Of a stretch of 64,000 bases of DNA, positions 43,184-51,586 are shown in pieces. The notes beneath the pieces were generated by a model. That model searched no databases and had not been told where the DNA came from. It saw nothing but the letters and a program-made list of their open reading frames with translations. Numbering within the stretch: position 1 is the first letter of the stretch; each line of letters begins with the position of its first letter. The position numbers and the translations under genes are program-made. This stretch comes from Streptomyces sp. L-9-10 (GTDB taxonomy: Bacteria; Actinomycetota; Actinomycetes; Streptomycetales; Streptomycetaceae), in assembly GCF_004151105.1 (NCBI RefSeq), contig NZ_PHRF01000152.1, forward strand, positions 62,001-126,000. Reading direction: 5' to 3'.

Positions 43184-44254
43184 CTATCCGGAGCCCACGA
43201 AGAGCACCAGCAGCAACCAGACCACGGGCGCCGTGGGCAGCAGGGAGTCCAGCCGGTCCATGATCCCGCCGTGGCCCGGCAGCAGCGTGCCCATGTCCTT
43301 GATGCCGAGATCGCGCTTGATCATGGACTCGCCGAGATCACCGAGGGTGGCACTGGCCGCGACCGCGAGCCCGAGCAGCAGTCCCTGCCACCAGACCCCG
43401 CCGTCGATCATGAACTCCATGCAGAGCGCACCGGCCGCCATCGCGAAGCCGACGGCTCCGGCCAGCCCCTCCCAGGTCTTGCCGGGGCTGATACGGGGCG
43501 CCAGCTTGTGTGTGCCGAAACGCCAGCCGACCGCGTACGCGCCCGTGTCGCTGACGACCGTCAGCAGCAGGAACATCAGCACGCGCCACGGGCCGTCGTG
43601 CGCGGTGAGCATCATCGCGACGAAGGTGGCCAGGAACGGCACGTAGAACGCGGCGAAGACCCCCGCCGTGACATCTCTGAGATAGCCCTCGGGCGGTTCC
43701 GTCATCCGCCAGATCAGCACCGCGAGCGCGGTGAGGGCCATCGCGACCCAGGCACCCTCCGCCCCTCGCGCGTACCCGGCGACGACCATCGCGGCGCCGC
43801 CGACGGCGAGTGGCACGAGCGGTGCCTTGATGCCCTTCTTCTCGTCGAGCCGTGAGGTCAGCTCCCACAGCCCGATCACCACCGCGACCGCTATGACGCC
43901 GATGAAGACGGCCTTGACGATGAAGAGCGAGGCCGCGACCACCGCGCCGAGCCCGATACCGACCCCTATGGCCGCACGCAGATCGCGTCCGGCCCGCTTC
44001 TTCGGCGGGGGTGGCGGAGGGGCTGCCATGGGCTCCTGCGGGGTGTTGTCACGGAACGGGGGGCCGCCCGGCCGAGCGGCCCCCCGGTCGTCATCCTGGT
44101 TCCCGCTGTCGGCGGGTCCGTCGGGCACGATGGGCATGGGCCGAGTCTGCTGTGCGGGATGCTCATCGTATGCGGGACCCGCCGGGACAGCCCCCGGGTC
44201 GGTCGGTCCCCAGTATCCGGCTGTCGACGAGGCTCCCCGGGAAGAGTCGTTCAT
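43184..44254 (-). CDS. cdsA: Phosphatidate cytidylyltransferase
   Basis: Integral-membrane enzyme making CDP-diacylglycerol from phosphatidate and CTP, the branch point to cardiolipin, phosphatidylinositol and phosphatidylethanolamine. The signature KRDLGIKDMGTLLPGHGGI and MDRLDS near the C-terminus is intact, and SDTGAYAVGWRFG lies in the conserved cytosolic loop. About 90 N-terminal residues are disordered and Pro-rich (APPPPPPKKR), which is usual in Streptomyces. ATG 44254 overlaps the frr stop (ATGA). Confidence 0.95.
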   Translation of the reverse strand: MNDSSRGASSTAGYWGPTDPGAVPAGPAYDEHPAQQTRPMPIVPDGPADSGNQDDDRGAARPGGPPFRDNTPQEPMAAPPPPPPKKRAGRDLRAAIGVGIGLGAVVAASLFIVKAVFIGVIAVAVVIGLWELTSRLDEKKGIKAPLVPLAVGGAAMVVAGYARGAEGAWVAMALTALAVLIWRMTEPPEGYLRDVTAGVFAAFYVPFLATFVAMMLTAHDGPWRVLMFLLLTVVSDTGAYAVGWRFGTHKLAPRISPGKTWEGLAGAVGFAMAAGALCMEFMIDGGVWWQGLLLGLAVAASATLGDLGESMIKRDLGIKDMGTLLPGHGGIMDRLDSLLPTAPVVWLLLVLFVGSG

Positions 44255-44811
44255 CAGACTTCGAGCAGCTCGGCTTCCTTGTGCTTCAGCAGCTCGTCCA
44301 CCTGCGCGACATACTTCGCGGTGGTGTCGTCGAGCTCCTTCTCGGCGCGGCGGCCCTCGTCCTCGCCGACCTCGCCGTCCTTGATCAGCTTGTCGATGGT
44401 CTCCTTGGCCTTGCGGCGGACCGCGCGGATCGAGATCTTCGAGTCCTCGGCCTTGGTCTTGGCGACCTTGATGAACTCCTTGCGCCTGTCCTGCGTCAGC
44501 TCGGGGAACACCACCCGGATGATGTTGCCGTCGTTGCTCGGGTTGACTCCGAGGTCGGAGTCGCGGATCGCCTGCTCGATATTGCGCAGCGCGCTCTTGT
44601 CGAACGGGGTCACCACGGCCATCCGCGCCTCGGGTACGGCGAACGAGGCGAGCTGGTTGATCGGGGTCAGGGCACCGTAGTAGTCCGCCACGATCTTGTT
44701 GAACATCGCCGGGTGCGCCCGCCCTGTGCGGATCGCGGCGAAGTCGTCTTTGGCGACCAGGACGGCCTTCTCCATCTTCTCCTCGGCCTCGAGGAGGGTC
44801 TCTTCGATCAC
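44254..44811 (-). CDS. frr: Ribosome recycling factor
   Basis: Splits post-termination ribosomes with EF-G. The 185-residue length and sequence are canonical: IEETLLEAEEKMEKAVL at the start, GRAHPAMFNKI, FDKSALRNIEQAIRDSDLG, and the conserved tail IDKLIKDGEVGEDEGRRAE. GTG 44811 gives the normal length and has GGAG six bases upstream; an adjacent GTG and a longer frame upstream are less likely. It is followed directly by cdsA and preceded by pyrH at 126 bases. Confidence 0.96.
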   Translation of the reverse strand: MIEETLLEAEEKMEKAVLVAKDDFAAIRTGRAHPAMFNKIVADYYGALTPINQLASFAVPEARMAVVTPFDKSALRNIEQAIRDSDLGVNPSNDGNIIRVVFPELTQDRRKEFIKVAKTKAEDSKISIRAVRRKAKETIDKLIKDGEVGEDEGRRAEKELDDTTAKYVAQVDELLKHKEAELLEV

Positions 44812-44937
44812 CACTTGCTCCTGCGTGTCTTGAGTGGGCCCGGCGTGCGAATCGGCCGGCGGAACCTGCGTCGCGTCTTGTCCTGCACGGTGTCCGACCG
44901 GCAGGGCTTTGTCCATCCCGTGCGGGGCGGCCCCGGA

Positions 44938-45717
44938 TCAGCTCCGGGTGCCCTGGTCGCTCACGAGCGTGCCGATCTTCTCACCCTTGACCGCACGCGC
45001 GATATTGCCTTCCTTCAGCAATTCGAAGACGAGGATCGGCAGCTTGTTGTCCTGGCACAGCGTGATGGCGGTCATGTCGGCGACCCGCAGATCTCCGGCG
45101 ATCACCTCGCCGTACTCCAGGGCGTCGAACTTGACCGCGGCGGGGTTGGTCTTGGGGTCGGAGTCGTACACCCCGTCGACCCCGTTCTTCCCCATCAACA
45201 ATGCCTCGGCGTCGATCTCCAGCGCGCGCTGGGCGGCCGTGGTGTCGGTCGAGAAGTACGGCATGCCCATACCGGCGCCGAAGATCACGACGCGGCCCTT
45301 CTCCAGGTGGCGCACGGCGCGGAGCGGGATGTACGGCTCCGCGACCTGCCCCATGGTGATGGCGGTCTGGACACGGGAGTCGATGCCCTCCTTCTCCAGG
45401 AAGTCCTGGAGCGCGAGGCAGTTCATGACCGTGCCGAGCATGCCCATGTAGTCGGAGCGCGCCCGGTCCATGCCGCGCTGCTGGAGTTCGGCGCCCCGGA
45501 AGAAGTTGCCCCCGCCGATGACGACCGCGATCTGGGCGCCGTCACGGACGACGGCGGCGATCTCGCGGGCGATGGCGTGGACGACATCGGGGTCGACGCC
45601 GAGCGCTCCCCGTCCGGCGAACGCCTCACCGGACAGCTTCAGCATGAAGCGTCCGCGGCCGTGGTTCCTGCCGTCGTCGCTCTTCTTGCCGTCGTCGCTT
45701 GTGTCGGCCTGTTCCAT
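44938..45717 (-). CDS. pyrH: UMP kinase
   Basis: Amino-acid-kinase-fold enzyme phosphorylating UMP to UDP, 259 residues. Features are FMLKLSGEAFAG, VVIGGGNFFRG for nucleotide binding, and GTGTPYFSTDT-like GAGMGMPYFSTDTTAAQRA. The first 22 residues are a hydrophilic extension rich in Asp, Gly and Lys. ATG 45717 has GAGGAGATCTCC just upstream. It is separated from tsf by a strong terminator hairpin, so part of its transcription may be independent. Confidence 0.96.
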   Translation of the reverse strand: MEQADTSDDGKKSDDGRNHGRGRFMLKLSGEAFAGRGALGVDPDVVHAIAREIAAVVRDGAQIAVVIGGGNFFRGAELQQRGMDRARSDYMGMLGTVMNCLALQDFLEKEGIDSRVQTAITMGQVAEPYIPLRAVRHLEKGRVVIFGAGMGMPYFSTDTTAAQRALEIDAEALLMGKNGVDGVYDSDPKTNPAAVKFDALEYGEVIAGDLRVADMTAITLCQDNKLPILVFELLKEGNIARAVKGEKIGTLVSDQGTRS

Positions 45718-45744
45718 GGAGATCTCCTCGTGCGCATACGAAGA

Positions 45745-45789
45745 AGGCCATTGCCGGGGTCCTTGCGGTTCCCTGTGCGGCAATGGCCT
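45745..45789 (-). terminator. Terminator between tsf and pyrH
   Basis: AGGCCATTGCCG (45745-45756) pairs perfectly with 45778-45789; the minus strand continues TTCTTCG. It probably trims read-through from the ribosomal genes into pyrH. Confidence 0.75.
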
Positions 45790-45873
45790 CCTCGTCAGAT
45801 CTGCGGCCGCCCGGCAGGTACCCGGACGACTGCGTCAGACCCTATCGGGGTCTTGGGTTGATCGCGTACAGAC

Positions 45874-46710
45874 TCAGACGCCGACCTTGATGCGCACGAA
45901 GCGCGTCAGGGCGACACCGGCCTCGTCCAGGACCTTCTGGACGGACTTCTTGTTGTCCTTGGCGAACGCCTGCTCCGTCACGACGACGTCCTTGAAGAAG
46001 CCGTTGACACGACCCTCGACGATCTTCGGCAGGGCGGCCTCGGGCTTGCCCTCCTCGCGCGAGGTGGCCTCGGCCACGCGGCGCTCGTTCTCGACCGTCT
46101 CGGCCGGGACCTCGTCGCGGCTGAGGTACTTCGGCGCGAAGGCGGCGATGTGCTGCGCGACGTCCTTGGCGACCTCGGCGTTCTCCTTGTCCAGCTGGAC
46201 GAGGACGCCGACCTGCGGCGGGAGGTCGGGCATGGTGCGGTGCATGTAGGCGGCCACGTAACCGCCGGTGAACTGCGCGAAGCGGTCCAGGACGATCTTC
46301 TCGCCCAGGTTGGCGTTCGCCTCGTCCACGTACGCCTGCACGGTCTTGCCGGCCTCGATCTCGGAGGCGAGCAGCGCCGGGAGGTCGGCCGGGGACGTCG
46401 CGGCGACGTGGGCGGCGAGCGTGTTGGCGACGGTCTGGAACTTGTCACCCTTGGCGACGAAGTCCGTCTCGCACTTCAGCTCAAGGAGAACGCCGGAGGT
46501 CTTGTCCTCGGAGATGAGGGAGACGACGGCGCCGTTCTCGGCCGAACGGCCCTCGCGCTTGGCGACGCCCTTCTGGCCCTTGACACGGAGAAGCTCGACG
46601 GCCTTGTCGACGTTGCCGTCGGCCTCGTCGAGCGCCTTCTTGCAGTCCATCATGCCGGCGCCGGTGAGCTCACGGAGCTTCTTGACGTCAGCGGCGGTGT
46701 AGTTCGCCAT
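45874..46710 (-). CDS. tsf: Elongation factor Ts
   Basis: Guanine nucleotide exchange factor for EF-Tu, 278 residues. The N-terminal UBA-like domain starts MANYTAADVKKLRELTGAGM and DCKKALDEADGNVDKAVELL; the core has FVAKGDKFQTVANTLA and a coiled subdomain. ATG 46710 is the family start. It follows rpsB with an intergenic hairpin, the universal bacterial order. Confidence 0.97.
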   Translation of the reverse strand: MANYTAADVKKLRELTGAGMMDCKKALDEADGNVDKAVELLRVKGQKGVAKREGRSAENGAVVSLISEDKTSGVLLELKCETDFVAKGDKFQTVANTLAAHVAATSPADLPALLASEIEAGKTVQAYVDEANANLGEKIVLDRFAQFTGGYVAAYMHRTMPDLPPQVGVLVQLDKENAEVAKDVAQHIAAFAPKYLSRDEVPAETVENERRVAEATSREEGKPEAALPKIVEGRVNGFFKDVVVTEQAFAKDNKKSVQKVLDEAGVALTRFVRIKVGV

Positions 46711-46752
46711 GATCTGTAATTCTCTCTCGAAGGTCTGAAGGATCTACGGGTG

Positions 46753-46782
46753 GACGGCGGGGGCCGGTGGGCCCCCGCCGTC
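46753..46782 (-). terminator. Perfect 13-bp hairpin between rpsB and tsf
   Basis: GACGGCGGGGGCC (46753-46765) pairs fully with 46770-46782 around GGTG. There is no T-run. It could be an attenuator or an mRNA-processing/stability stem, since tsf needs transcription through it unless it has its own promoter. Confidence 0.7.
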
Positions 46783-46803
46783 GACTACCGAACCTGGGGA
46801 AGG

Positions 46804-47727
46804 TCAGGCCTGCTCGGTGTCCGCGGCCGGAGCCTCGGCGGGGGCCTCGGCCTGCTCCGCGTCGGCGACCTTCTCCGTCTCGGCGGAGGTCTGGACGTCG
46901 CCCTCGGCCTCGGCCTTGGCCTCGGCCGGCTTCTCGGCGTCGTCCTTCTTCTCGCCCTCGAGCAGGTCGCGCTCCCACTCGGCGAGCGGCTCGCCGGCGG
47001 CCTTCTCGCCCGGCTTCGAGTCACCGGTGGCGACGCCGGAACGGGCGATGAGGCCCTCGGCGACGGCGTCGGCGATCACGCGGGTGAGCAGGGTGACGGA
47101 GCGGATCGCGTCGTCGTTGCCCGGGATCTTGTAGTCGACCTCGTCGGGGTCGCAGTTGGTGTCGAGGATCGCGACGACCGGGATGTGGAGCTTGCGCGCC
47201 TCACCGACGGCGATGTGCTCCTTCTTGGTGTCGACGATCCAGACGGCGCTGGGCACCTTCTGCATCTCGCGGATACCACCGAGGGTCTTCTCCAGCTTGG
47301 CCTTCTCGCGGGAGAGGACCAGCAGCTCCTTCTTGGTGAGGCCGGAGGCGGCCACGTCCTCGAAGTCGATCTGCTCAAGCTCCTTCAGACGCTGAAGGCG
47401 CTTGTAGACGGTGGAGAAGTTGGTGAGCATGCCGCCCAGCCAGCGCTGGTTGACGTAGGGCATGCCGACGCGCGTCGCCTGCTCGGCGATGGCCTCCTGG
47501 GCCTGCTTCTTCGTACCGACGAACATGATGGAGCCGCCGTGCGCGACGGTCTCCTTGACGAACTCGTAGGCGCGGTCAATGTACGACAGCGACTGGAGCA
47601 GGTCGATGATGTAGATGCCGTTGCGCTCGGTGAAGATGAAGCGCTTCATCTTCGGGTTCCAGCGACGGGTCTGGTGACCGAAGTGGACGCCGCTCTCCAG
47701 CAGCTCCCGCATCGTGACGACGGCCAT
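46804..47727 (-). CDS. rpsB: 30S ribosomal protein S2
   Basis: Small-subunit protein of 307 residues. The conserved part starts MAVVTMRELLESGVHFGHQ, continues NPKMKRFIFTERNGIYIIDL, and includes NQRWLGGMLTNFSTV and LDTNCDPDEVDYKIPGNDDA. The last 50 or so residues are an acidic Ala/Glu tail found in streptomycetes. ATG 47727 matches the family start. It is the first gene of the rpsB-tsf-pyrH-frr-cdsA unit; its leader is the 284-base divergent region to the right. Confidence 0.97.
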   Translation of the reverse strand: MAVVTMRELLESGVHFGHQTRRWNPKMKRFIFTERNGIYIIDLLQSLSYIDRAYEFVKETVAHGGSIMFVGTKKQAQEAIAEQATRVGMPYVNQRWLGGMLTNFSTVYKRLQRLKELEQIDFEDVAASGLTKKELLVLSREKAKLEKTLGGIREMQKVPSAVWIVDTKKEHIAVGEARKLHIPVVAILDTNCDPDEVDYKIPGNDDAIRSVTLLTRVIADAVAEGLIARSGVATGDSKPGEKAAGEPLAEWERDLLEGEKKDDAEKPAEAKAEAEGDVQTSAETEKVADAEQAEAPAEAPAADTEQA

Positions 47728-48011
47728 GGCCGTACTCCTTGAGATACTCGGTTGTCGCGTCCGCCGGACGGCAGTCGCGCCTGACGCCCCGATGCGCTGT
47801 GCCACGGAAGACCGAGACCGAGAAGCGCTGACATCGGCGCGAAAGGGCCGATGGCGGGGCGTGCGAAGTCGACCCGGTGACCCGGATCGCCACAAGAAGT
47901 GTACGGGACCTTCGCACCCCTGGGTGACGGCGTTGTCCACAACCGGTCGGTACTCCACAGATCCCGTTCATGATCAGCGCGATGGCGCCGCCATGCGGGA
48001 CCGTGGACGGC
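47728..48011. promoter_or_regulatory. Divergent rpsB / M23-like gene promoter region
   Basis: No gene is seen. TTGTCCACA at 47934-47942 matches the Streptomyces DnaA-box consensus exactly and is the core of the short inverted repeat GTTGT/ACAAC. A reliable -35/-10 pair could not be assigned. A minus-strand sequence CGTACACTTC (about 47896-47905) might include an rpsB -10 element. Confidence 0.3.
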
Positions 48012-49031
48012 ATGACTACTTTCCGTAATCACTTCGGCACACTCGTCCTTCTCGTCCCACGCCGCGTACCGCTCGTACGTGTCGCGCTCGGCGCACTCGT
48101 CGCCGTCGTCCTGGCATCGCTCGGGCTGTGGGCCGCGCCGGAGGCGGTGGCCGCGAAGGCGCCCGGCGGCGGCGAGGGCCGGGCCTGGCCCGTGGGTTCG
48201 CGTCCGGGTCCGGCGGTGCTGCGGGGCTGGGAGCCGCCCGCATCGGCGTACGGCCCCGGTCATCGCGGGGTGGACCTGGCCGCGGCGGCCGGGGCGCCGG
48301 TACGCGCGGCGGCGGCGGGCCGGGTCTCCTTCGCGGGCCAGGTGGCGGGGCGCGGGGTGCTCTCGATCACGCTGTCCGGTACGGGGGATCCGCCGCTGCG
48401 GACCACCTACGAACCGGTGTCACCTCTCGTCGCCGTAGGAGACGAAGTGACGGCGGGCCAGCGGGTCGCCACGATGGCGGACGCTCCGTCCCACTGCGCG
48501 CCGGGATGTCTGCACTGGGGTCTGCTGCGGGGCAGGGTCCATCTGAACCCGCTGTCCCTGCTGCCCCGCGCGCTGCTGCGCCGGGGCCCGTCGCGGCTCC
48601 TGCCGGTCTTCGGTGTCCCCGAGCCGGAGCCGGAACGAGCGCAGCGGGGCGCGCGATGGGCACTGGCGGCGCATCCGCCGGCGTACGCGCCGTCGGTGTA
48701 CGTGCCGCCGGTGTACGTGCCGCCGGTGTACGTGCCGGGCGCTCAGCCCCGTACGCCGCGCAGCGCCATGGAGACGGCCGCCTCGGCGATCTCCTGGGGT
48801 GCCTCGGCCGCGCCGAGCTCGATACGTCTGACGGCCGCGTCCACGACGCCCTGGAGCAGCATGGCGGCGAGCCGGGGCTGTTCATGGCCCAGTTCACCGA
48901 GAGCCTCCACGATCATGGCGATCAGACCGCCGTGCGCGGCACGGATCTTCTCCCGGGCCCCGGCGTCCAGTTCGCTCGCGGAGATGGCGACGACCGCGCG
49001 GTGGCGCCGGTCCCCGACCAACGCGAGCTGA
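48012..49031 (+). CDS. M23-like (LytM) exported peptidase with long antisense 3' overlap
   Basis: An N-terminal signal anchor (about residues 18-45) is followed by an M23 domain: HRGVDLAAAAGAPVRAAAAG has the zinc-binding HxxxD. The second site reads GCLHWGLL, so the first His of the usual HxH is replaced by Cys and activity is doubtful. A tail contains a 15-bp repeat encoding VYVPP three times. The frame has no stop before entering the convergent TetR gene and runs 289 bases antisense to it. The natural end was probably near 48745; the last 95 or so residues are likely not selected. ATG 48012 is used. Confidence 0.7.
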   Translation: MTTFRNHFGTLVLLVPRRVPLVRVALGALVAVVLASLGLWAAPEAVAAKAPGGGEGRAWPVGSRPGPAVLRGWEPPASAYGPGHRGVDLAAAAGAPVRAAAAGRVSFAGQVAGRGVLSITLSGTGDPPLRTTYEPVSPLVAVGDEVTAGQRVATMADAPSHCAPGCLHWGLLRGRVHLNPLSLLPRALLRRGPSRLLPVFGVPEPEPERAQRGARWALAAHPPAYAPSVYVPPVYVPPVYVPGAQPRTPRSAMETAASAISWGASAAPSSIRLTAASTTPWSSMAASRGCSWPSSPRASTIMAIRPPCAARIFSRAPASSSLAEMATTARWRRSPTNAS

Positions 49032-49324
49032 CGGCGCACATACGCCTCGATCTTGGCCTCGGGCGTCTGCGCCCCGGCCATGGCCGCCTCGACCTCGGCC
49101 GCCCAGAGCGGGAAGTCGACGGCGCACAGTTCCTCGACGACGGCGGCGCGCGAGCGGAAGTACTCGTAGACGGAGGACCTGGCGAGGCCGGTGCGCTCGG
49201 CGAGTGCGGGGAAGGTCAGCGCGTCCGTACCGCCTTCGGACAGCAGGGAGCGCGCGGCGTCCAGCAGGGCGCCTCGTTGCATGGTCCGGTGCTCGGCCAC
49301 GGAGGCCGCTCGAATCCTGGGCAC
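48743..49324 (-). CDS. TetR family transcriptional regulator
   Basis: A 193-residue repressor-type protein. The N-terminal helix-turn-helix spans LLDAARSLLSEGGTDALTFP, then LAERTGLARSSVYEYFRS. A helical ligand domain follows. GTG 49324 is the only sensible start. It lies just downstream of whiG on the same strand (37 bases), a conserved arrangement, though no link to development is shown. Its last half is covered by the antisense extension of the M23-like gene. Confidence 0.92.
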   Translation of the reverse strand: MPRIRAASVAEHRTMQRGALLDAARSLLSEGGTDALTFPALAERTGLARSSVYEYFRSRAAVVEELCAVDFPLWAAEVEAAMAGAQTPEAKIEAYVRRQLALVGDRRHRAVVAISASELDAGAREKIRAAHGGLIAMIVEALGELGHEQPRLAAMLLQGVVDAAVRRIELGAAEAPQEIAEAAVSMALRGVRG

Positions 49325-49361
49325 GCCTCCACTCTACGGATGAGCGGGCGCCCCCACAGCG

Positions 49362-50198
49362 TCAGCGTCCGACGTCGGCCAGCTTCGCCCGCAACTGAAG
49401 CACGGACTTTGTGTGGATCTGGCTGACCCGGCTCTCGGTCACCCCGAGGACATGGCCGATCTCGGCGAGCGTGAGGCCCTCGTAGTAGTAGAGCGTGACG
49501 ACGGTTTTCTCCCGGTCGGGGAGGGTGTTGATGGCCCGTGCGAGCAACCGTCTCAGCTCACGGTCCTCGGCGACCTCCACCGGGTTGTCGGCGGCGGTGT
49601 CCTCCAGGGTGTCCATGAGGCTGAGCCGGTCACCGCCCTCGCCGCCGACATGCAGCAGTTCCTCCAGCGCCACGACGTTCGCCAGGGACAACTGGCTGAA
49701 AACCGCGTGCAGTTCCTCCAGCGCGATCCCCATCTCGGCGGCGACCTCGGGCTCCGAGGGCGTACGCCGCAGCTGGGCCTCCAGCGTGGCGTAGGCGCGC
49801 TCGACGGCCCTGGCCTTCTGCCGCACGGAGCGCGGGATCCAGTCCAGGGCGCGGAGTTCGTCGATCATCGCGCCGCGGATACGGGTGATCGCGTAGGTCT
49901 CGAACTTGATGGCCCGCTCGATGTCGAACTTCTCGATCGCGTCGATCAGACCGAAGACCCCGGAGGAGACGAAGTCGGCCTGCTCGACATTGGACGGCAG
50001 TCCGACGCTCACCCGGCCCGCCACATACTTCACCAGGGGCGAGTAGTGCAGGATCAACTGCTCGCGCAGCCGCTCGTCGCCCGTGGCCTTGTACGACCGC
50101 CACAACTCGTCGAGCGACGAGGGCGCGGGGGGCCGCACGCCGCTCCGGGCGGCAGGGGGCGCCGCCGCGCGGTCAGACCCGGAGGTGTGCTGGGGCAT
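49362..50198 (-). CDS. whiG: Sporulation sigma factor WhiG
   Basis: FliA-type sigma factor that switches aerial hyphae to sporulation by activating whiH and whiI. The 278-residue protein has region 2 (LHYSPLVKYVAGRVSVGLPS, then FVSSGVFGLIDAIEKFD), region 3 (MGIALEELHAVFSQLSLANV) and region 4 (LPDREKTVVTLYYYEGLTLA, then EIGHVLGVTESRVSQIHTKS). ATG 50198 gives the known start MPQHTSGSDRAAAPP. Known control is by the anti-sigma RsiG with cyclic di-GMP and by BldD; a BldD-like site lies 65 bases upstream. Confidence 0.97.
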   Translation of the reverse strand: MPQHTSGSDRAAAPPAARSGVRPPAPSSLDELWRSYKATGDERLREQLILHYSPLVKYVAGRVSVGLPSNVEQADFVSSGVFGLIDAIEKFDIERAIKFETYAITRIRGAMIDELRALDWIPRSVRQKARAVERAYATLEAQLRRTPSEPEVAAEMGIALEELHAVFSQLSLANVVALEELLHVGGEGGDRLSLMDTLEDTAADNPVEVAEDRELRRLLARAINTLPDREKTVVTLYYYEGLTLAEIGHVLGVTESRVSQIHTKSVLQLRAKLADVGR

Positions 50199-50262
50199 GG
50201 GTCGCCTTGAGCCGTTCTGCTGTGACGTGCGGGGGGACATCTGTCTCGGGGGCCGGAACGCT

Positions 50263-50280
50263 GGTGAGCGTAGCGTGACT
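50263..50280 (-). promoter_or_regulatory. BldD-like operator upstream of whiG
   Basis: The minus strand reads AGTCACGCTACGCTCACC, fitting the BldD pattern AGTGA-N-TCACC with one change. BldD represses whiG in Streptomyces, and the site sits 65-82 bases before the start codon. Confidence 0.6.
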
Positions 50281-50443
50281 GACGCATCGCGCTGAGCGAG
50301 GAACGGGCGCCCGTACCCGCCATGACGGACGCCGCCGACCACACCGTCGATCCGGGGCCGACGCCGCTCGCGCCGGCCCCTGGTGCGTCACGGATCGAGA
50401 GGCAGGGGTCATCCGCATCACCTTTTCACCCGAATGCCCCAGG

Positions 50444-51586
50444 TCAAGTACCGCCTCGCCGCGCGGCGGCCAACTGCCAGCCGTCGCCATGCCGTTCGAC
50501 GTACCCCAACGAGTGCAGTTCGTACAATCTGCCGAGCGCCTCGTCCGTGGTCGTGCCCGCGCCGCGCGCGATCTCCGGCCCCCGCGAGGCTCCCCGCGCG
50601 GGCAGCGCTTCCAGTACCCGTGCGCTGACCGGATCGAGCAGATCCCTGGGCAGTACGGGGCCGCGTCGGAGCGGTGCCAGCTCGCCCATGTCTCCCACCA
50701 GCTCGATCACTTCCGCGGCGTCCGTGACCAGCACTCCCTCACCGCGCAGCAGTTCGTGCACGCCCGCCGAGAGGCCGCTGGTGGCGGGGCCTGGCACGCC
50801 CATCGTGAAGCGGCCGAGCCGCTGCGCCGCGCGCGCGGTGACCAGGGAGCCGCTGCGGTACTCCGCCTCCACTACGACCGTGCCCCTGGTGAGCGCGGCG
50901 ATCACGCGGTTGCGGAGGACGAACCTGCTGCGGGTGGGATGGTCGCCCGGCGGTAATTCACCGATGACCAGGCCCTGTTCGGCGATGCGTCCGATCAGCT
51001 CCGTATGACCGCGGGGATAGACCACGTCGACCCCGCAGGCGAGGACGGCCACGGTGGCACCGTCGGCCGCCAGCGCACCGCGGTGCGCGGCGCCGTCCAC
51101 ACCGAACGCTCCACCGGAGGTCACGACCCAGCCGCGCTCCGCCAGACCAGAGCCCAGACTCGCCGCCATATGTGCCCCGTACGGAGTACACGCCCTGGCG
51201 CCGACCACCGCGACGGAGCGCAGTGACCAGAGCCGCAGATCCGCCGCTCCACGCACCCACAGCCCGATGGGCGCCGCGGCTTCCAGGTCGTCGAGCTGGC
51301 TGGGCCACTCCCGGTCGCCGGGGCAGACGAACCGGCCGCCGAGCGTGTTCACCGCCGCCAGATCGCGTTCGGGGTGGGCCGTCGCCGCCCGTGTCCGATA
51401 GCCGCCGAGCCGCCGCTCACCGGCCTCGGTGAGCTGCTCGGGTCCGGCGTCCGGTGAGGTGAGCAGTTCCAGCAGCCGAGCCGCCCCGAACCTCCGCAGC
51501 CACTGTCCGCCGCACTCGTCCCCCGGTTCCAGAATCCGCGTGAGCGCGGCCCGCGCCAGCCGCTCCGCCGGGGTGACGGTGGTCAT
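50444..51586 (-). CDS. dprA: DNA-processing protein DprA
   Basis: Single-stranded-DNA-binding protein that loads RecA during natural transformation and perhaps in recombination generally. The 380-residue product has a Rossmann fold: VAVVGARACTPYGAHMA, VTSGGAFGVDGAAHRGALA, and EAEYRSGSLVTARAAQRLGR. The C-terminal winged helix (TTDEALGRLYELHSLGYV) is the DprA_WH domain. ATG 51586 overlaps the stop of the comM-like gene (ATGA). The yraN-comM-dprA cluster is conserved across bacteria, including species not known to take up DNA. Confidence 0.95.
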   Translation of the reverse strand: MTTVTPAERLARAALTRILEPGDECGGQWLRRFGAARLLELLTSPDAGPEQLTEAGERRLGGYRTRAATAHPERDLAAVNTLGGRFVCPGDREWPSQLDDLEAAAPIGLWVRGAADLRLWSLRSVAVVGARACTPYGAHMAASLGSGLAERGWVVTSGGAFGVDGAAHRGALAADGATVAVLACGVDVVYPRGHTELIGRIAEQGLVIGELPPGDHPTRSRFVLRNRVIAALTRGTVVVEAEYRSGSLVTARAAQRLGRFTMGVPGPATSGLSAGVHELLRGEGVLVTDAAEVIELVGDMGELAPLRRGPVLPRDLLDPVSARVLEALPARGASRGPEIARGAGTTTDEALGRLYELHSLGYVERHGDGWQLAAARRGGT

